Position numbers and translations under genes: made by a program. Positions 1 to 17,791 of a stretch of 64,000 nucleotides of DNA are shown here, one piece after another (within the stretch, counting starts at the first letter, position 1; every line of letters starts with the position of its first letter). The notes beneath the pieces are model-generated. The model was not told where the DNA came from, ran no database searches, and saw only the letters and a program-made list of their open reading frames with translations. Origin of the DNA: Deinococcus radiopugnans ATCC 19172 (GTDB lineage Bacteria > Deinococcota > Deinococci > Deinococcales > Deinococcaceae); NCBI RefSeq assembly GCF_006335125.1, contig NZ_VDMO01000009.1, positions 109,303 to 173,302 on the forward strand. The letters run 5' to 3'.

Positions 1-327
1 GCCCTGGCCCGCGAATTGGCCGGACGCTGGCGCATGTACTCGCTGAACAACGAGGGCCATGATCTGAACGATCACCGGATTCGCACCTTCGAGCTGCACG
101 ATTTCCTGCTGGGGTTTTTCACGTCCTGCTATCTGGGGGTTATGAAGCCGAGCCCCGGGATTTACCGTCTGGGTCTGCAACTCGCCAACGTGCGCCCCGA
201 GGAAGCCGTCATGATCGATGACCGCTCGCAGAATGCCGAGGCCGCCCGCTCGGTGGGCATGCACGCCGTGCATTACAAAGGAGCCGCGCAGCTCCGGGAG
301 GAACTGGCGGCGCTGGGCGTGGAGTAG
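1..327 (+). CDS. HAD-family hydrolase, C-terminal part (partial)
   Basis: The reading frame is already open at base 1, so the 5' end lies outside the window. The visible part shows the late motifs of haloacid dehalogenase-type phosphatases: the conserved lysine in MKPSPGIY (motif III) and the acidic pair in MIDDRSQNAEAARSVGM (motif IV), followed by the usual terminal Rossmann strand. Such enzymes transfer phosphate through an N-terminal aspartate that cannot be seen here. HAD-IA subgroup is likely; the substrate cannot be predicted. The next gene converges on it from the other strand. Confidence 0.8.
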   Translation, partial: ALARELAGRWRMYSLNNEGHDLNDHRIRTFELHDFLLGFFTSCYLGVMKPSPGIYRLGLQLANVRPEEAVMIDDRSQNAEAARSVGMHAVHYKGAAQLREELAALGVE

Positions 328-357
328 GTGGAGTAGACACTGAGAGCGGTGGAGCGA

Positions 358-687
358 TCAGACCTTGACGAATTCCTGCACGCCCATCACGAACATCACG
401 GCGCCGCCCACCGGCACCTCCACCGGATCGCTGACCAGGCCCTCGTTCTGCTCGCCCATCGGGACGCTGGGGGCCACCAGGCGGCTACGGGTGCGGCAGG
501 TCTTGCGCACGAAACGTTTGAGATCGTCCAGCCTCGCGTCGTCCACGCCGATCATCAGCGTCGTGTTGCCCTCGCGCAGAAAGCCGCCGGTGCTGGCCAG
601 TTTGGTCACCTCGAAGGCATTCTCCGAGAGGACGCGGATCAGTGCGGTGGCGTCCGCGTCCTGAATGACGGCGAGTACGAGCTTCAT
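358..687 (-). CDS. Cyclic-di-AMP receptor, PstA/DarA-like (DUF970)
   Basis: This 109-residue protein matches the PII-like c-di-AMP receptor family in length and in its core: start [12 protein letters not shown], the loop [20 protein letters not shown], and a glycine-rich end. Family members are trimeric cytosolic proteins that bind the second messenger c-di-AMP; their output is poorly known. The ATG at 687 is preceded by TAAACT with a 7-nt gap and no Shine-Dalgarno, so a leaderless mRNA is likely. It stands alone, downstream of uvrD on the same strand and separated from it by 75 nt. Confidence 0.85.
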   Translation of the reverse strand: MKLVLAVIQDADATALIRVLSENAFEVTKLASTGGFLREGNTTLMIGVDDARLDDLKRFVRKTCRTRSRLVAPSVPMGEQNEGLVSDPVEVPVGGAVMFVMGVQEFVKV

Positions 688-694
688 GCGGGGT

Positions 695-700
695 AGTTTA
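695..700 (-). promoter_or_regulatory. -10 box (TAAACT) of the c-di-AMP receptor gene
   Basis: TAAACT ends 7 nt before the ATG at 687, the spacing expected if transcription starts at or next to the start codon. Confidence 0.6.
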
Positions 701-762
701 GCAAATGTGTTGTGGCGGACGGTCAGGGCAGGCTATAAGCGCCAGACGCAGAAAGGGACAGG

Positions 763-4056
<3,294 letters not shown>

Positions 4057-4062
4057 CGAACC

Positions 4063-4068
4063 AGTCTA
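4063..4068 (-). promoter_or_regulatory. -10 box (TAGACT) of uvrD
   Basis: TAGACT ends 6 nt before the GTG start of uvrD at 4056; no Shine-Dalgarno is present. Confidence 0.6.
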
Positions 4069-4100
4069 TCAGGGTTGATTCTGCTGGGGGCGTAATGCGC

Positions 4101-5045
4101 TCAGGTGACCGCGTGGCCCTGCGTGATGCGGTCCACCTCGGCCAGTTCCGCGTCATCCAGTTTCCAGCCCACCGCCCCCACGTTCTGGGCGATCTGCTCC
4201 GGCTTCGTGGCTCCGGCGATCACGCTGCTGACGGTGGGCTGGGCGGCCAACCAGCTGAAGGCCAGGGCCAGCAGGGTGTGGCCGCGCTGCTTTGCAAAGG
4301 CTTCCAGGGCCTGAACCTTGCGCCAGTTGTCGGGTGTCATGTATTTGTCCTGCGCGCCCTGCGATGAGGCGAAGCGCGTGCCTTCGGGAATGTGGTCCGG
4401 CGTGTACTTGCCGCTCAGCAGCCCGCTGGCCAGTGGAAAGTACGGCAGCAGGCCCATGTCCAGGTCACGCAGCGTGGGCAGCAGCTCAGCCTCGGCGTCC
4501 CGCACCAGCAGGCTGTACTCGTCCTGGGCACAGGTGAACGAGGTGAGGTTCTGCTCCCGAGCAATCCGCGCCGCCTCACGCACCCCCGCCGGGTCCAGGT
4601 TCGAGCAGCCGATGGCGCGCACCTGTCCGGCCTGCACCAGCTCGTGCAGCGTGCCCAGCGTGTCGGCCAGCGGCGTCTGGGGGTCCGGCGTGTGCAGCTG
4701 GTAAAGATCCAGATGGTCGGTGCCCAACCGTTTCAGGCTGGCGGCCAGCGCCTTGCGAATGTACTCGGGTCTGGCCCCCTTGCCCGCCTCGCCCATATCG
4801 GCACCGAATTTGCTGGCCAGCACAATGTTCTCGCGTTCTGCTCCCAGCGCCTTGCCCAGCATGGTTTCCGAGCCGCCCCGGTTGCCGTAGATGTCGGCGG
4901 TGTCGAACAGGGTGACGCCGTGATCCAGCGCCGAGCGCACGACGGCGTTGGTGGCGGCCTGGTCCAGGCGGCCTCCGAAATTGTTGCAGCCCAGGCCCAC
5001 CACGGAAACGTCGGGGCCGTTCTGTCCAAGCTGGCGTTTTTGCAT
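4101..5045 (-). CDS. Aldo/keto reductase
   Basis: A 314-residue (beta/alpha)8 NADPH-dependent oxidoreductase. The sequence shows the AKR start ([19 protein letters not shown]), the catalytic Asp/Tyr segment [13 protein letters not shown], the Lys segment ASKFG, the [12 protein letters not shown] strand and the cofactor site near [10 protein letters not shown]. It fits the large group of general stress AKRs; the substrate is unknown. The frame stays open upstream, but homology starts at the Met at 5045; a second in-frame ATG at 5054 is an equally possible start. The MFS gene diverges from it. Confidence 0.9.
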   Translation of the reverse strand: MQKRQLGQNGPDVSVVGLGCNNFGGRLDQAATNAVVRSALDHGVTLFDTADIYGNRGGSETMLGKALGAERENIVLASKFGADMGEAGKGARPEYIRKALAASLKRLGTDHLDLYQLHTPDPQTPLADTLGTLHELVQAGQVRAIGCSNLDPAGVREAARIAREQNLTSFTCAQDEYSLLVRDAEAELLPTLRDLDMGLLPYFPLASGLLSGKYTPDHIPEGTRFASSQGAQDKYMTPDNWRKVQALEAFAKQRGHTLLALAFSWLAAQPTVSSVIAGATKPEQIAQNVGAVGWKLDDAELAEVDRITQGHAVT

Positions 5046-5192
5046 GGCCCCCATTCTGTGCCGGCCTGTCCCGGAGCGCATGAGGCCCACGTCGGGAAAA
5101 TGTTGGGGGTGGCATGGGTGTCCAGAATCCAGGGGCTGTGCCCGGTCCCTGTACTTGCCGCCCATTCGGGGCGAGGCACCGTCCCGCACGCC

Positions 5193-5198
5193 TATACT
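5193..5198 (+). promoter_or_regulatory. -10 box (TATACT) of the MFS gene
   Basis: TATACT ends 7 nt before the ATG at 5206. There is no Shine-Dalgarno, so leaderless initiation is likely. Confidence 0.65.
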
Positions 5199-5205
5199 CC
5201 GCGCA

Positions 5206-6468
<1,263 letters not shown>

Positions 6469-6566
6469 TGCAAGGCGCTTACCCTCCCTGCCGTCTTCCT
6501 TGATCTGCCATTAAGACGGTGCGGCGCCTTCCTGCGTCCTTTCCTGCCGCGTGTCACCCTGGGGCC

Positions 6567-7064
6567 ATGAGTGACGACATGACCCGTGAACAGTCCATCA
6601 AACACATTGCCAGCATCATCAAGGACGTGAAGTTCGCCATGCTGACCACCGTGACCGATGCGGGCCACATGCACGCGCGGCCCATGACCACCCAGCAGAC
6701 CGAGTTCGACGGTGACCTATGGTTCATCGGCGGCAAAGACACCGAGGGCGTACACGACATGGGCCAGCGCCCTCAGGTGAACGTCAGCTACTCCAACCCC
6801 GACGACAGCAACTACGTCAGCCTGACCGGCACGGCGGAACTGGTGGAGGACCGCGCCAAGCTCGACGAGCTGTGGAGCGACTTCTACAAAACCTACTTCG
6901 AGGGCGGCAAGGACGATCCCAACATCCAGCTGATCAAGATCAGCACCCACGGAGCGGAACTGTGGGAAGGCCCCGGCAAGGTCAAGGCCCTGTACGAGCT
7001 GGCGAAGGGCGCGGTGACCGGCCAGCGCGGCGACATGGGCAACAACGAGACCGTCAAGCTGTAA
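6567..7064 (+). CDS. Pyridoxamine 5'-phosphate oxidase-fold protein (general stress type)
   Basis: A 165-residue split-barrel flavoprotein of the general stress protein 26 type. Visible features are the N-terminal MLTTVTDAGHMHARPM strand pair, DLWFIGGKDT, the YSNPDDSNYVSLTGTAEL segment and the terminal LWEGPGK. Members bind FMN or F420-like flavins and act in stress redox chemistry; the real substrate is usually unknown. The start at 6567 matches the family's N-terminus better than the more distal in-frame codon at 6519. A hairpin terminator follows. Confidence 0.85.
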   Translation: MSDDMTREQSIKHIASIIKDVKFAMLTTVTDAGHMHARPMTTQQTEFDGDLWFIGGKDTEGVHDMGQRPQVNVSYSNPDDSNYVSLTGTAELVEDRAKLDELWSDFYKTYFEGGKDDPNIQLIKISTHGAELWEGPGKVKALYELAKGAVTGQRGDMGNNETVKL

Positions 7065-7085
7065 GCCCACGGGCTGTCCTGACCA

Positions 7086-7121
7086 GACCCCGCCACCTGT
7101 TGTTCAGGGGCGGGGACTTTG
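7086..7121 (+). terminator. Rho-independent terminator-like hairpin
   Basis: A 7-bp perfect stem (CCCCGCC at 7088-7094 with GGCGGGG at 7109-7115) with a 14-nt loop, followed by ACTTTG. It sits 23 nt after the flavoprotein stop. The T-run is short, so confidence is moderate. Confidence 0.5.
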
Positions 7122-7205
7122 CTGTGCCGTGGGAGTTGTGGCGAAGGCTCCGGGGGAGACGCTGGTGGCCCACGGCGTGATCCGGCCCGCTAGACTGTGG
7201 GGCAG

Positions 7206-7967
7206 ATGCGCAAGTTCATGGCTTTTGGCGACGTACACGCCGATTTCGAAACGTTGTGGGCCGCCCTGCGCGCCGCGAGCTGCGTGGACGGCTCGTTTAT
7301 GCCCACGCCCCCGGTGCAGGCGGGCCTGTTTCAGGTGGTCATCATCGGCGATCTGGTGCATCCCAAGAATGAGGGCGAATATGCCCGGCTGATCGGTTTG
7401 CCCCGGTTTCGTGTGCATGATCCAGACCACCTGCTGCTGGCCGCGCGCCAGCAGGCTGCCCAGCTGGAACGGCTGCGGGCGTACCAGGCCGCCGCGCCCC
7501 ACGCGATTCACATTCTGCTGGGCAACCACGATGATGCGGTGCTGAACGGCAGCTATACCCTGGGCACCAGCGGCGGTCTGGTGCATCTGGAGTTCGATCC
7601 CGAGCGCGGCGGCGTGCTGTTGCCCGAACACCTGCGCGGCTGGATCAGCCAGTTTCCCCGTGAGCTGCGGGTGGGCGCGGTGCAGTTCGCTCATGTCTCG
7701 CCACTGCCCGCTCACACGCACTACGATGATCTGTTCTACGGAGACCGCAGCACCAAGCACTGGTTCCGGGACACGCCGGAATACGTGGCGATGGCCGGCC
7801 TGGAATTTGGTGTATACGGACACACCCAGATCGAGGATGGCATTCTGCTGGACGAGGATCACCGTTTTGCCATGATTGACGCCCTGCACGCCCGCGAATA
7901 CCTGGAAATGATGATCGATGAATCCGGCACGTCGGCCCTTCAGGCGGTGCGGGCGGTGCCCTTCTGA
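7206..7967 (+). CDS. Metallophosphoesterase (calcineurin-like)
   Basis: A 253-residue phosphoesterase with the two-metal site in order: GDVHAD (D9, H11), GDLVHPKNEG, GNHDDAV, a His in FAHVSPLPAHTH, and GHTQIEDG near the end. Family members hydrolyse phosphomono- or diesters, including Ser/Thr phosphoproteins and nucleotides; which one applies here is unknown. The ATG at 7206 gives the family start MRKFMAFGDVH; an in-frame GTG at 7197 is possible. TAGACT (7191-7196) lies 9 nt before the ATG, close to the leaderless pattern used by neighbours. Confidence 0.88.
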   Translation: MRKFMAFGDVHADFETLWAALRAASCVDGSFMPTPPVQAGLFQVVIIGDLVHPKNEGEYARLIGLPRFRVHDPDHLLLAARQQAAQLERLRAYQAAAPHAIHILLGNHDDAVLNGSYTLGTSGGLVHLEFDPERGGVLLPEHLRGWISQFPRELRVGAVQFAHVSPLPAHTHYDDLFYGDRSTKHWFRDTPEYVAMAGLEFGVYGHTQIEDGILLDEDHRFAMIDALHAREYLEMMIDESGTSALQAVRAVPF

Positions 7968-8033
7968 CCCCGGCCTTGCGGAGGCCGCCACCTGCTTTCA
8001 GGGACGCGGCGGCGCGGCAGAATTGTCGCCTTG

Positions 8034-8062
8034 TTGACAAGTTCCCAGGGCGCGGCTATCCT
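8034..8062 (+). promoter_or_regulatory. Strong sigma-70-type promoter of the tRNA operon
   Basis: A perfect -35 TTGACA (8034-8039), a 17-nt spacer and -10 TATCCT (8057-8062), located 56 nt before tRNA-Asp. The leader between them can form a hairpin (CCGCTGC/GCAGCGG). This is the clearest consensus promoter in the window. Confidence 0.85.
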
Positions 8063-8118
8063 TAACCCCGCTGCTTTTCGTGGGCAGCGGCAGGAATGAA
8101 AATCAAGCGCCAGCATGG

Positions 8119-8194
<76 letters not shown>

Positions 8195-8221
8195 CCGCCC
8201 TCTCCCGCGCGGAGAGAGCAA

Positions 8222-8297
8222 GGCTAGATAGCTCAGCTGGTAGAGCAAACGATTGAAAATCGTTGGGTCGCCGGTTCAAGTCCGGCTCTGGCCACCA
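8222..8297 (+). tRNA. tRNA-Phe (GAA)
   Basis: A 76-nt cloverleaf 27 nt after tRNA-Asp. Acceptor stem GGCTAGA/TCTGGCC (one T-G pair), anticodon stem AACGA/TCGTT, anticodon GAA (8255-8257), T-loop GTTCAAGTC, discriminator A and an encoded CCA. It is co-transcribed with tRNA-Asp from the promoter at 8034. Confidence 0.97.
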
Positions 8298-8300
8298 AGT

Positions 8301-8813
8301 TTAAACCTCGCTTTCGGGCGGGGTTTTTTCGTTGCCTGGGAACGCTCTGGCCTCTTCCCGATTCACGAGGTGCCGCACCGTGCCGTCATCGCCGTCCAGC
8401 AACTCGCGCACGATCAGCGGGTAGACCGGGCGGGTTTCAATCTCGGCCACTGGAACCCACCCACACAGAACGTTGGGATTGTCCAGCACCGTGAATGGCG
8501 TGCCAGGCAGTTCGGCGGGCGCGTCCATGCGGAAATAGAAGCCGATCTCGTGCTGCCGCGCGTGCGCTGGCCCGAAGAAGTTTTCCACGACGCCCAGCAG
8601 GCGCAGCTCGCCGGATGGGGTGCCGGTTTCCTCGCGCCATTCGCGCTCGGCGCAACCCCGCGCGTCCTCGTCGGTGGCCAGGGCGCCGCCCGGCAGGTAC
8701 CAGAAACCGATGCCCGGCTCGGTGTTGGCCAGCAGCCGGTTGCCGCGCACACAGATGATCGCCACCCGCACGCTGAATTTCAGCCCGCCCAAGGAAAGGC
8801 GGATGTCGGTCAC
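8301..8813 (-). CDS. Nudix hydrolase
   Basis: A 170-residue pyrophosphohydrolase with a complete Nudix box (GX5EX7REUXEEXGU), read here as GGALATDEDARGCAEREW followed by REETGT. The enzyme should cleave a nucleoside diphosphate linked to another group; the substrate cannot be told. It starts with GTG at 8813 inside a GTGA overlap with the stop of the repeat protein upstream, so the two are translationally coupled. It is the last gene of the minus-strand operon, ending within the tRNA terminator. Confidence 0.9.
   Translation of the reverse strand: MTDIRLSLGGLKFSVRVAIICVRGNRLLANTEPGIGFWYLPGGALATDEDARGCAEREWREETGTPSGELRLLGVVENFFGPAHARQHEIGFYFRMDAPAELPGTPFTVLDNPNVLCGWVPVAEIETRPVYPLIVRELLDGDDGTVRHLVNREEARAFPGNEKTPPESEV
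8303..8329 (+). terminator. Terminator of the tRNA operon
   Basis: AAACCTCGC pairs with GCGGGGTTT (8303-8311 with 8318-8326, one T-G pair) around a 6-nt loop and runs into a six-T stretch. It starts 6 nt after tRNA-Phe and overlaps the 3' end of the convergent Nudix gene, whose last codons form the stem. Confidence 0.85.
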
Positions 8814-10222
8814 GCGTCGGCTCGCGCCCGCTCCGCCTCGGCCCGTACGCTGGGATCGGTGTCCTGGCGCAGCTTCGCGCGCAGGGCGGGGGAGAGCTTG
8901 GCGCGGCCCGCCACGGTCAGCCGAACGCCCGCGTCCGGATCGTTGCTCAGACTTTCCAGAAGTTCGCCGGGCAGCTCCGGATGGACAGCGGCGGCGCGGC
9001 GCACCCCAATGCTCGCGTCCTGGGCCAGCGTCGTCAGCGTATCTGCCCCCGGCGCGGCGGCGTAGGCCACGGCCCGCCTCACTTCGGCGTGGTCGTCCCC
9101 GGCCAGCCGGGCCAGTCGCTGTGCCCCCAGATCGGGCCGCACCGCCAGAATGGTGCGGATGGTGGGGTCTGCGTCGGTCAGCAGCACGTCCAGCACGTTG
9201 CCGGACAGGCCGTCGGCACTGGCGACATGCAGGCGGATGTCCTGTTCGGGGGCGCGGGCCAGGGCCAGCACCGCACCTTCCGGCAGGTCGTCACGTTCCA
9301 GCACGGCGCGGCGCACCGTTTCGGCCTCGTCGTGGGCCAGCCCCTCCAGCAGTTCCACCGAGGTATCCGGACGGCGGGCCAGCGCGGCGCGCACGTCCGG
9401 ATCGGCGTCGTTGCGGGCGCGTTCCAGCCATCCGGCCGGCACTTTCCAGCCTTGCAGCGCGGCGGCCCGCACGGAAGGCTCGTCGCTGCCCGCCAGCCAC
9501 TCGCGCACGTTGTATGGCAGGTCAATCCGGCGGGCCAGCGTCGCCAGCACGTCCGTATCGCCGTCTGCGGCCAGCGTCAGCATGCAGTCCAGCGGCAGAT
9601 CCAGGCGGCGGGCCACGCTGGCCCGCACCAAGCCGTGACTGTCCTCCACCAGCGTCCGCAGGATGTCGCCGGGCAGATCGGCGCGGGCGGCCACCGCCTT
9701 GCGCACGTCGTAGTCGTCGTCGGCGGCCAGCTGGCGGATCAGGGCGGGCGAGAGCGCCTCGCGCCGGGCCACCGCCTCGCGGATCTGCCAGCCCGCGTCC
9801 CCGGCCAGCGCCGACACGCGGGCCTCGCTCAGCCCTGGGCGCGAGGCCAGCGCCGTCCGCACGCTGTAGTCCTCGTGGCGCAGCGCCGCGTCCAGCACCC
9901 ACTCGGGCACCGTGGGCAGCGACAGCAGGGCCGTCACGCCCTCGCCCGGAAAGACGTTCAGGAAACCCGGACGCGCCAGCCGCAGGAGGGGCAGCCCCGG
10001 ATTGTCCAGCACCTCCTGAGGGAAGGCGGCGGCCAGCGCGCCCAGCACCTCCAGCGGCGCGTTGGGATGCCGGGCCACGGCGGCGCGCACCCGCAGATCG
10101 GGGTGGGCGCTCAGGCCCGACAGCACCGCCGCCGTGGCCCGGGGGTGGGCCGCCGCCTCCGGCGCCCCGTCTGGCCCCAGGGAGGTCAGCGTGCGCGGAT
10201 CGAGTTCAGAAGGAGTGGTCAT
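8810..10222 (-). CDS. Leucine-rich-repeat-variant / HEAT-like repeat protein
   Basis: A 470-residue protein made almost wholly of about 24-residue helical repeats of the pattern L..L..D.D..VR.AVA.RPDLP...L, recurring along its length (for example DLRVRAAVARHPNAP, DYDVRKAVAARADLP, ADPTIRTILAVRPDLG). This is the LRV/HEAT solenoid style used for protein-protein contacts. No catalytic domain or signal peptide is visible. The start at 10222 lies inside nudC (17-nt overlap), and the stop overlaps the next gene by 4 nt. I infer a scaffold role for the operon. Confidence 0.8.
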   Translation of the reverse strand: MTTPSELDPRTLTSLGPDGAPEAAAHPRATAAVLSGLSAHPDLRVRAAVARHPNAPLEVLGALAAAFPQEVLDNPGLPLLRLARPGFLNVFPGEGVTALLSLPTVPEWVLDAALRHEDYSVRTALASRPGLSEARVSALAGDAGWQIREAVARREALSPALIRQLAADDDYDVRKAVAARADLPGDILRTLVEDSHGLVRASVARRLDLPLDCMLTLAADGDTDVLATLARRIDLPYNVREWLAGSDEPSVRAAALQGWKVPAGWLERARNDADPDVRAALARRPDTSVELLEGLAHDEAETVRRAVLERDDLPEGAVLALARAPEQDIRLHVASADGLSGNVLDVLLTDADPTIRTILAVRPDLGAQRLARLAGDDHAEVRRAVAYAAAPGADTLTTLAQDASIGVRRAAAVHPELPGELLESLSNDPDAGVRLTVAGRAKLSPALRAKLRQDTDPSVRAEAERARADA

Positions 10223-11057
10223 GGGGCACAGGATAGGCGTCTGCGGGTTCCAGGCTCTGGGACACGGCGCGGTCAATCAGCTGGCGGGCGATGCTGAAAC
10301 GCGGCGGCAGGGCGGGAAGGTCTGAGGCGGCGAACCAGCGCGCGTCCTCGATCTCGTCCGGTTGCAGGACGATCTCGCCGCCGTCCCATTCGGCGTCGAA
10401 GCCGATCATCAGCGAATGCGGAAAGGGCCAGGGCTGGCTCAGAACGTAGTGCAGGTTCTTGATCCTCACGCCCACCTCCTCCAGCACCTCGCGGTGGGCC
10501 GCCTGTTCCAGCGTCTCGGAGGGCTGCACGAAGCCTGCCAGTGCGGAGTAAACGCCGGGCGCAAAGTGCGGGCCGCGTGCCAGCAACAGTTCAGTGGACA
10601 CCCCTGTGCCCCGCCGGATCAGCACCATCGCCACCGGGGCCACACGGGGGTAGACGGTCAGGCCGCACTCGGGGCAGGCTTTGGCGTACTCGTGGCCGGT
10701 CAAGGCCAGCGGCGCGGCGCAGTGGCCGCAGAACCCGTGGGTGCGGTCAAACTCCACCACCTGCGCGGCAAATCCGGCCAGCCCGAACAGGTCATCATTC
10801 AGGCGGCCAAACAGGGAACGCAATGGCGAAAGGGCGTATCCGGCGGGAACTTCGCCGGCCAGTTGCGCGGCGGCATAGGCCTGACCGTCCAACTGGCCCA
10901 ACGCGTTGATCAGCTTCAGCTCAAAATCTTCCGCGCGGCCTATGGGCAAGGTGTCATCCTCACGCAGCAGCAGGCGGCTCCCCTGAAAAATGAACCAGCT
11001 GGCCGCACCCTGCGGTACGCCCGGTTGCAGCTCGAAGCGGGTGGGACGCGACACCAT
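10206..11057 (-). CDS. nudC: NAD(+)/NADH diphosphatase NudC (RNA deNADding type)
   Basis: This 283-residue enzyme has the diagnostic NudC features: a zinc ribbon with C110/C113 and C128/C131, a Nudix box GFVQPSETLEQAAHRE followed by VLEEVGV, and the family-specific SQPWPFPHSLM motif downstream of it. NudC cleaves NADH to NMNH and AMP and can remove NAD caps from RNA. The ATG at 11057 shares one base with the stop of the VWA gene (TGATG), which fixes the start; an upstream in-frame extension is a shadow of that gene. Confidence 0.95.
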   Translation of the reverse strand: MVSRPTRFELQPGVPQGAASWFIFQGSRLLLREDDTLPIGRAEDFELKLINALGQLDGQAYAAAQLAGEVPAGYALSPLRSLFGRLNDDLFGLAGFAAQVVEFDRTHGFCGHCAAPLALTGHEYAKACPECGLTVYPRVAPVAMVLIRRGTGVSTELLLARGPHFAPGVYSALAGFVQPSETLEQAAHREVLEEVGVRIKNLHYVLSQPWPFPHSLMIGFDAEWDGGEIVLQPDEIEDARWFAASDLPALPPRFSIARQLIDRAVSQSLEPADAYPVPHDHSF

Positions 11058-12181
11058 CAGCCTTCCTCCAGCCGCAAGACTTCGCCGAAGGGAAAGCCCT
11101 CGTCCTCCAGGCCACCCGGCGGCACCACCCACAGCGTCGGCATCTGCGGGGCCGTCTCGGGGAAGTCGCCGTAGCCGTCGGTCAGGTAGATCAGCACGTC
11201 CGGTTCGTGATCGTCCAGCAGATTAAAAATGGGCCGAAAGTCGGTTCCGCCGCCCCCCTGTGGTGGGGGAATATCGCTGCCAGGGGTCAGCGTGTGCGGC
11301 CCATACGCCTCGGTGTCGGCGTAGTAGAGGGTGGCGCGGACGTGCGGGTACGCGCCCAGCACGCCCTGAACCTCGCCCACCAGGGCCTTAACTGCCGCGT
11401 CGTCCACGCTGGCGGAGGTGTCCACCGCAATCAATGCGGTCAGCGATTCGTCGTCCAGCGCCTCCAGATACAGCCCGCGCCCCACGAAGCGGCGGTCAAA
11501 GCCTCCGAAATCCACCGGCGTGCGCGCCAGAAAACGCCACAGGTGCGCCCGCCAGTCCAGCCGCGCCGGGGCCAGCCGCGCCAGTTCGCGGTGCGCGCCC
11601 AGCGGATCGTCGCCCTGGCCGCCGCTCATGGCGTCCATGCTGCGGGCCTTTGCCATCGCCTGCTGCCACTGCTTGGCGGCGCTAGAGGCGTTCTTGCCGT
11701 TCTTGGGCGGCGCGTCGCTGGGGGGGCCGTCCAGCAGATCGTCGCCGCCCTCGTCTCCCTCGCCGTCGCCGTCCTCCTCGCCCTCGGCCATCAGCGCGGT
11801 GTAGACCTCCTCCACGCTCAGCTTTTCCAGGTGGTCATCGCGGCGCGAAGTCGGCGGCGTGGGCAGGCCAGCGGCATCCACCATGCCGTTTACGATCAGA
11901 TCGGCGGACTTGTTCCAGCGTTTCTTCTCGCGCGGGCCACGCCGCTCCACATGCGACAGCGCCGCGTGCAGGACTTCGTGCAGCAGCAGTCCGTCCAGCA
12001 CATCAGGGGGGAGCGAGGCCGCCACTTCCGGGTTCACGTAGACCCGCTCGCCGTCGGTGCCCGCCGCCGCCACCTCGCGCGACGGTACGAATTCGGCGTG
12101 CAGCAATAGCGTGGCGAAGAAGGCCGACTTGCCGCGAATCCGCAGCCGCGAGCCGGAGATCAGGTGCTGGAAGTCAGGCAT
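11057..12181 (-). CDS. VWA-like protein with HExxHxxxxH metal site (DUF2201 type)
   Basis: A 374-residue protein in two halves. The N-terminal half has a zinc metallopeptidase-type motif HEVLHAALSH (68-77) after a short MPDFQHL start. The middle is acidic and low in complexity (GEEDGDGEGDEGG). The C-terminal half is a von Willebrand factor A-like domain with a MIDAS-type DTSAS, GGTDFRP and YLTDGYGD. Such proteins pair with MoxR ATPases, as here; the ATPase gene is 87 nt upstream in the same operon. Whether the metal site is catalytic is unknown. ATG 12181 was chosen over an upstream in-frame codon that lies in the repeat array. Confidence 0.85.
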   Translation of the reverse strand: MPDFQHLISGSRLRIRGKSAFFATLLLHAEFVPSREVAAAGTDGERVYVNPEVAASLPPDVLDGLLLHEVLHAALSHVERRGPREKKRWNKSADLIVNGMVDAAGLPTPPTSRRDDHLEKLSVEEVYTALMAEGEEDGDGEGDEGGDDLLDGPPSDAPPKNGKNASSAAKQWQQAMAKARSMDAMSGGQGDDPLGAHRELARLAPARLDWRAHLWRFLARTPVDFGGFDRRFVGRGLYLEALDDESLTALIAVDTSASVDDAAVKALVGEVQGVLGAYPHVRATLYYADTEAYGPHTLTPGSDIPPPQGGGGTDFRPIFNLLDDHEPDVLIYLTDGYGDFPETAPQMPTLWVVPPGGLEDEGFPFGEVLRLEEG

Positions 12182-12201
12182 GTGCGCCTTCGGCGCAGGA
12201 G

Positions 12202-12261
12202 GCGGTGCGCGGTGCGCGGGACGCGGGACGGGAAAACTGCGCACCGCGCACTGCGTACTGC
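12202..12261. repeat. Inverted heptanucleotide repeat array, copy 1
   Basis: The plus strand reads four heptamers (GCGGTGC twice, GCGGGAC twice, 12202-12229), an 11-nt centre, then three units of the reverse orientation (GCACCGC, GCACTGC, GTACTGC, 12241-12261). The whole can fold into one long GC-rich stem. It fills the gap between the ATPase and VWA genes. Related arrays occur at 32589 and 35084. Confidence 0.8.
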
Positions 12262-12268
12262 GGCCCCT

Positions 12269-13294
<1,026 letters not shown>

Positions 13295-13579
13295 GGGAAA
13301 AGCTCCTTTGGGGGGGATGGGGAAGGAACGCGCTCAGGCTTCAGAGGCTAGCGTGCCTGAGCGCCGCGCAATGGTGCGGGGGGGGCGGCCCCGGCCGCCC
13401 GACGCCCGCCGTGCCGTATGCTGGGGCCGTCTCCTTTTCGTGCTGCACGCCGCCGCCGCCGTTGCCCTCCCACCGGGCAGACCCCGCTATACTTGCACCC
13501 GGTTCAATATTTACGACAGGCCACAGGCGCAAGACAGATGGCCCAGACCCGATTCGATTCCACCGGAGGTTTCCCCGCC

Positions 13580-16846
<3,267 letters not shown>

Positions 16847-16866
16847 ATCCAGCTGCCTCAATTCAG

Positions 16867-16894
16867 ACGCCGTCCACCCCGGGCGGCGTTTTCC
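16867..16894 (+). terminator. Terminator after the Fe-S oxidoreductase
   Basis: ACGCCG (16867-16872) pairs with CGGCGT (16884-16889) and is followed by TTTTCC. It lies 20 nt after the stop codon. Confidence 0.6.
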
Positions 16895-16913
16895 TTTGCA
16901 CCCGGTTCAAGGG

Positions 16914-16941
16914 CTGACAGAATTCAATGTCACGCTAAGAT
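16914..16941 (+). promoter_or_regulatory. Promoter of the degV gene
   Basis: -35 CTGACA (16914-16919), a 16-nt spacer and -10 TAAGAT (16936-16941), ending 6 nt before the ATG at 16948. It predicts a leaderless transcript. Confidence 0.65.
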
Positions 16942-16947
16942 CGGCCC

Positions 16948-17787
16948 ATGACCATCGCCATCGTCACCGATTCCACGAGTGACCTCAGCCCGGAACTGTG
17001 CGCCCAGCACGGGATTGTCAGCGTGCCCCTGTACGTGTTGTTCGATGGCCGGATGCACAAGGACGGTATAGAGATCACGCCGCCGGAACTGTTCGCGGGC
17101 CTGCGGGCGGGCAAGAAGACGCCCAGCACCTCGCAGCCCAGCCCCGCCGAGTTCGCCGAGGTGTACACGAAGGCGCTGGAATCGGCCGATCAGGTGCTGA
17201 GCGTCCACATCAGCGGGCAACTGTCGGGTACGGTGGGCAGCGCCCGACTGGCGGCGCAGGACTTCGGCGGACGGGTGACCGTGCTGGACACCGGCTCGGT
17301 CAGCATGGGCCTGGGCATGCGCGTCTTGCGCGCCGCCGAATTGGCGCGGGCCGGAAAAACCGTTCCCGAGATCCTGGCCGAATTGGAGCGGGTGGGCCGG
17401 GAAGCCGACATCCGATTCACGGTGGACACGCTGGATTTCCTGCGGATCAACGGGCGCATCGGTGGGGCGGCGGCCCTGCTGGGCGGCCTGCTGAACATCA
17501 AGCCCATTCTGGTGATCCGGAAGGGCCGGGTGGAGACGGGCGGGCGGGTGCGCGGCCACAAGAAGGCCGTGCAGGATCTGGTGGATCATACCCGCAAGTA
17601 CGTGGAGGCCCACGGCGGCGCGCGGGTGGCCTTTCTGTGCACGGTGGGCGGCGAGGACTACGTGCAGGAGGTTCGCGCCGGCCTGAGCGGGCTGGACTTC
17701 ACGGACATGGGTGACCATGGCATCGGCGCGGTGGTGGCGACGCACGCCGGGCCAGGGACGATGGGCGTGACCCTGGAACCCCTCTGA
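16948..17787 (+). CDS. DegV family fatty-acid-binding protein
   Basis: A 279-residue protein of the DegV/FakB family, which binds one fatty acid and can present it to a fatty acid kinase. Visible features are the N-terminal IVTDSTSDL, the TSQPSPAEF segment with the lipid-contacting serine, the HISGQLSGT motif and the glycine-rich C-terminus. No fakA-like kinase lies nearby. It is leaderless by prediction, and the next gene starts 4 nt after its stop. Confidence 0.9.
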   Translation: MTIAIVTDSTSDLSPELCAQHGIVSVPLYVLFDGRMHKDGIEITPPELFAGLRAGKKTPSTSQPSPAEFAEVYTKALESADQVLSVHISGQLSGTVGSARLAAQDFGGRVTVLDTGSVSMGLGMRVLRAAELARAGKTVPEILAELERVGREADIRFTVDTLDFLRINGRIGGAAALLGGLLNIKPILVIRKGRVETGGRVRGHKKAVQDLVDHTRKYVEAHGGARVAFLCTVGGEDYVQEVRAGLSGLDFTDMGDHGIGAVVATHAGPGTMGVTLEPL

Positions 17788-17791
17788 GGCG

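Noticed and set aside
4057..4100. Search for an RDRM before uvrD
   Set aside because: No match to TTATGTCATTGACATAA within the promoter area; only a TANNNT box is seen.
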